From NCBI GenBank assembly GCA_016207465.1, contig JACQPP010000055.1:1-12295 (forward strand): a stretch of DNA of 12,295 nt. The letters run 5' to 3'. Position numbers and translations under genes: made by a program. Below are positions 11,642 to 12,295 of the stretch, piece by piece (within the stretch, counting starts at the first letter, position 1; each line of letters opens with the position of its first letter). The notes under the pieces are model-generated. The model did not search any database. It was not told the DNA's origin and saw only the letters and a list, made by a program, of their open reading frames with translations. Origin of the DNA: Methanobacteriota archaeon (GTDB lineage: Archaea; Halobacteriota; Syntropharchaeia; JACQPP01).

Positions 11642-12295
11642 ATGACCCGGGTCGCCGTGGTGGGTGTCGGCATCACCAAGTTCGGCCGCAGCCAGAAGAC
11701 CCAGGGGGAGCTGATGGCCGAGGCGGGCCTTGACGCCCTCATGGACGCCGAGGTTTCCCCCCGCGACCTCCAGGCCCTCTTCCTCGGCAACTTCATTGGT
11801 GAATTGTGTGAGAGGCAGGCCCACCTGGGCCCCCTCACCGCCTCGGCCCTCGGGGTCCCCGGGATTCCCGCCACCCGCTTCGAGAACGCCTGCGCCAGCG
11901 GGGCCACCGCCCTCCGCCACGCCATCCACGCCATCCAGAGCGGGGCCCACGACCTCGTCCTCGTCGGTGGCACCGAGAGGGTCCTCAACCGCACCACCCC
12001 CGAGGCCACCGAGTACTTCGCCTACGCCAGCGACTCCTACTACGAGACCGCCACCGGCATCACATTCCCCGGCCACTACGCCCTCATCGCCCGCGCCCAC
12101 ATGCAGAAGCACGGGACCACCCCCGAGCACCTCGCCCACGTCGCCGTCAAGAACCACAAGCACGGTTCCAGGAACCCCAAGGCCCAGCTCCAGAAGGAAC
12201 TCAAACTCGAGGACGCCATGAAGAGCGCCATGGTGGCCGACCCCCTCCGCCTCTACGACTGGTGCCCCTTCAGCGACGGCGCCGCCGCCATCATC
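11642..12295 (+). CDS. Thiolase family protein (partial, C-terminus outside window)
   Basis: The first 218 residues of a thiolase are present and the frame is open to the window end. It begins MTRVAVVGVGITKFG, typical of the archaeal stand-alone thiolases. The nucleophile is C84 in FENACASGATAL, followed by ALRHAIHAIQSGAHDLVLVGG (about 90-109). Later come FPGHYALIARAHMQKHGTT, VKNHKHGSRNPKAQ and CPFSDGAAAII. The second catalytic region (GHP and CxG motifs) would lie downstream. In many archaea this type forms a complex with a DUF35 OB-fold protein and HMG-CoA synthase, making acetoacetyl-CoA for the mevalonate route to isoprenoid lipids. The genes expected next are outside the window, so that role cannot be checked here; other acyl-CoA substrates are possible. 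Confidence 0.9.
   Translation, partial: MTRVAVVGVGITKFGRSQKTQGELMAEAGLDALMDAEVSPRDLQALFLGNFIGELCERQAHLGPLTASALGVPGIPATRFENACASGATALRHAIHAIQSGAHDLVLVGGTERVLNRTTPEATEYFAYASDSYYETATGITFPGHYALIARAHMQKHGTTPEHLAHVAVKNHKHGSRNPKAQLQKELKLEDAMKSAMVADPLRLYDWCPFSDGAAAII

Overview
The window is very GC-rich (roughly two thirds G+C by eye) and looks archaeal. The reasons are an Nre-family DNA repair protein, a DUF92/TMEM19 membrane protein next to a cis-prenyltransferase homologue, an archaeal-type stand-alone thiolase, and A+T-rich TATA-like boxes centred about 25-30 bp upstream of most operon start codons, as expected for leaderless archaeal transcripts. A euryarchaeal lineage such as Thermoplasmatota fits, but the sequence alone does not fix the taxon.

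Layout. (1) 1-1661, minus strand: a three-gene operon of a small two-helix membrane protein, nreA and a radical SAM protein (cut by the window edge), with both junctions as 4-nt ATGA overlaps. (2) 1662-2144: a 480-bp divergent intergenic region rich in secondary structure. It holds a perfect 12-bp hairpin, a candidate small RNA with a T-rich end, and a 114-bp palindromic element bounded by TTAA with two nested hairpins. (3) 2145-5429, plus: sugar-nucleotide operon A, made of a nucleotidyltransferase-cupin fusion, UDP-glucose 6-dehydrogenase and a glucose-1-phosphate nucleotidyltransferase with a left-handed beta-helix tail. (4) 5430-5564: an inverted repeat built of CAGATT-type units, then a new promoter. 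(5) 5565-7606, plus: sugar-nucleotide operon B, made of a UDP-glucuronate decarboxylase (UDP-xylose synthase) and an epimerase with an inserted zinc ribbon, joined by ATGA overlap. (6) 7607-9125: an accessory stretch with much weaker GC3 bias, holding two coupled genes of unknown function (one with four membrane helices) and about 490 bp with no convincing gene. (7) 9126-9662, minus: a VapC PIN toxin and an unusually short antitoxin. (8) 9773-10402, minus: a cis-prenyltransferase homologue that has lost its N-terminal catalytic motifs, divergent from (9) a DUF92 membrane protein at 10461-11606. (10) 11642 to the right edge: a thiolase, cut.

How it fits together. Operons A and B can make UDP-glucose, UDP-glucuronate and UDP-xylose plus one or two further activated sugars, a usual donor set for archaeal surface glycans. 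The cis-prenyltransferase homologue and the DUF92 protein (whose plant relative VTE6 is a phytyl-phosphate kinase) point to polyprenyl or dolichyl carrier metabolism. The thiolase belongs to isoprenoid precursor (mevalonate) or related acyl-CoA chemistry. The right part of the window is therefore plausibly the lipid-carrier side and the middle the sugar side of glycan assembly. The most unusual items are the catalytically degenerate prenyltransferase, the palindromic element at 1939-2052, the candidate RNA beside it, and the unrecognised two-gene accessory unit.
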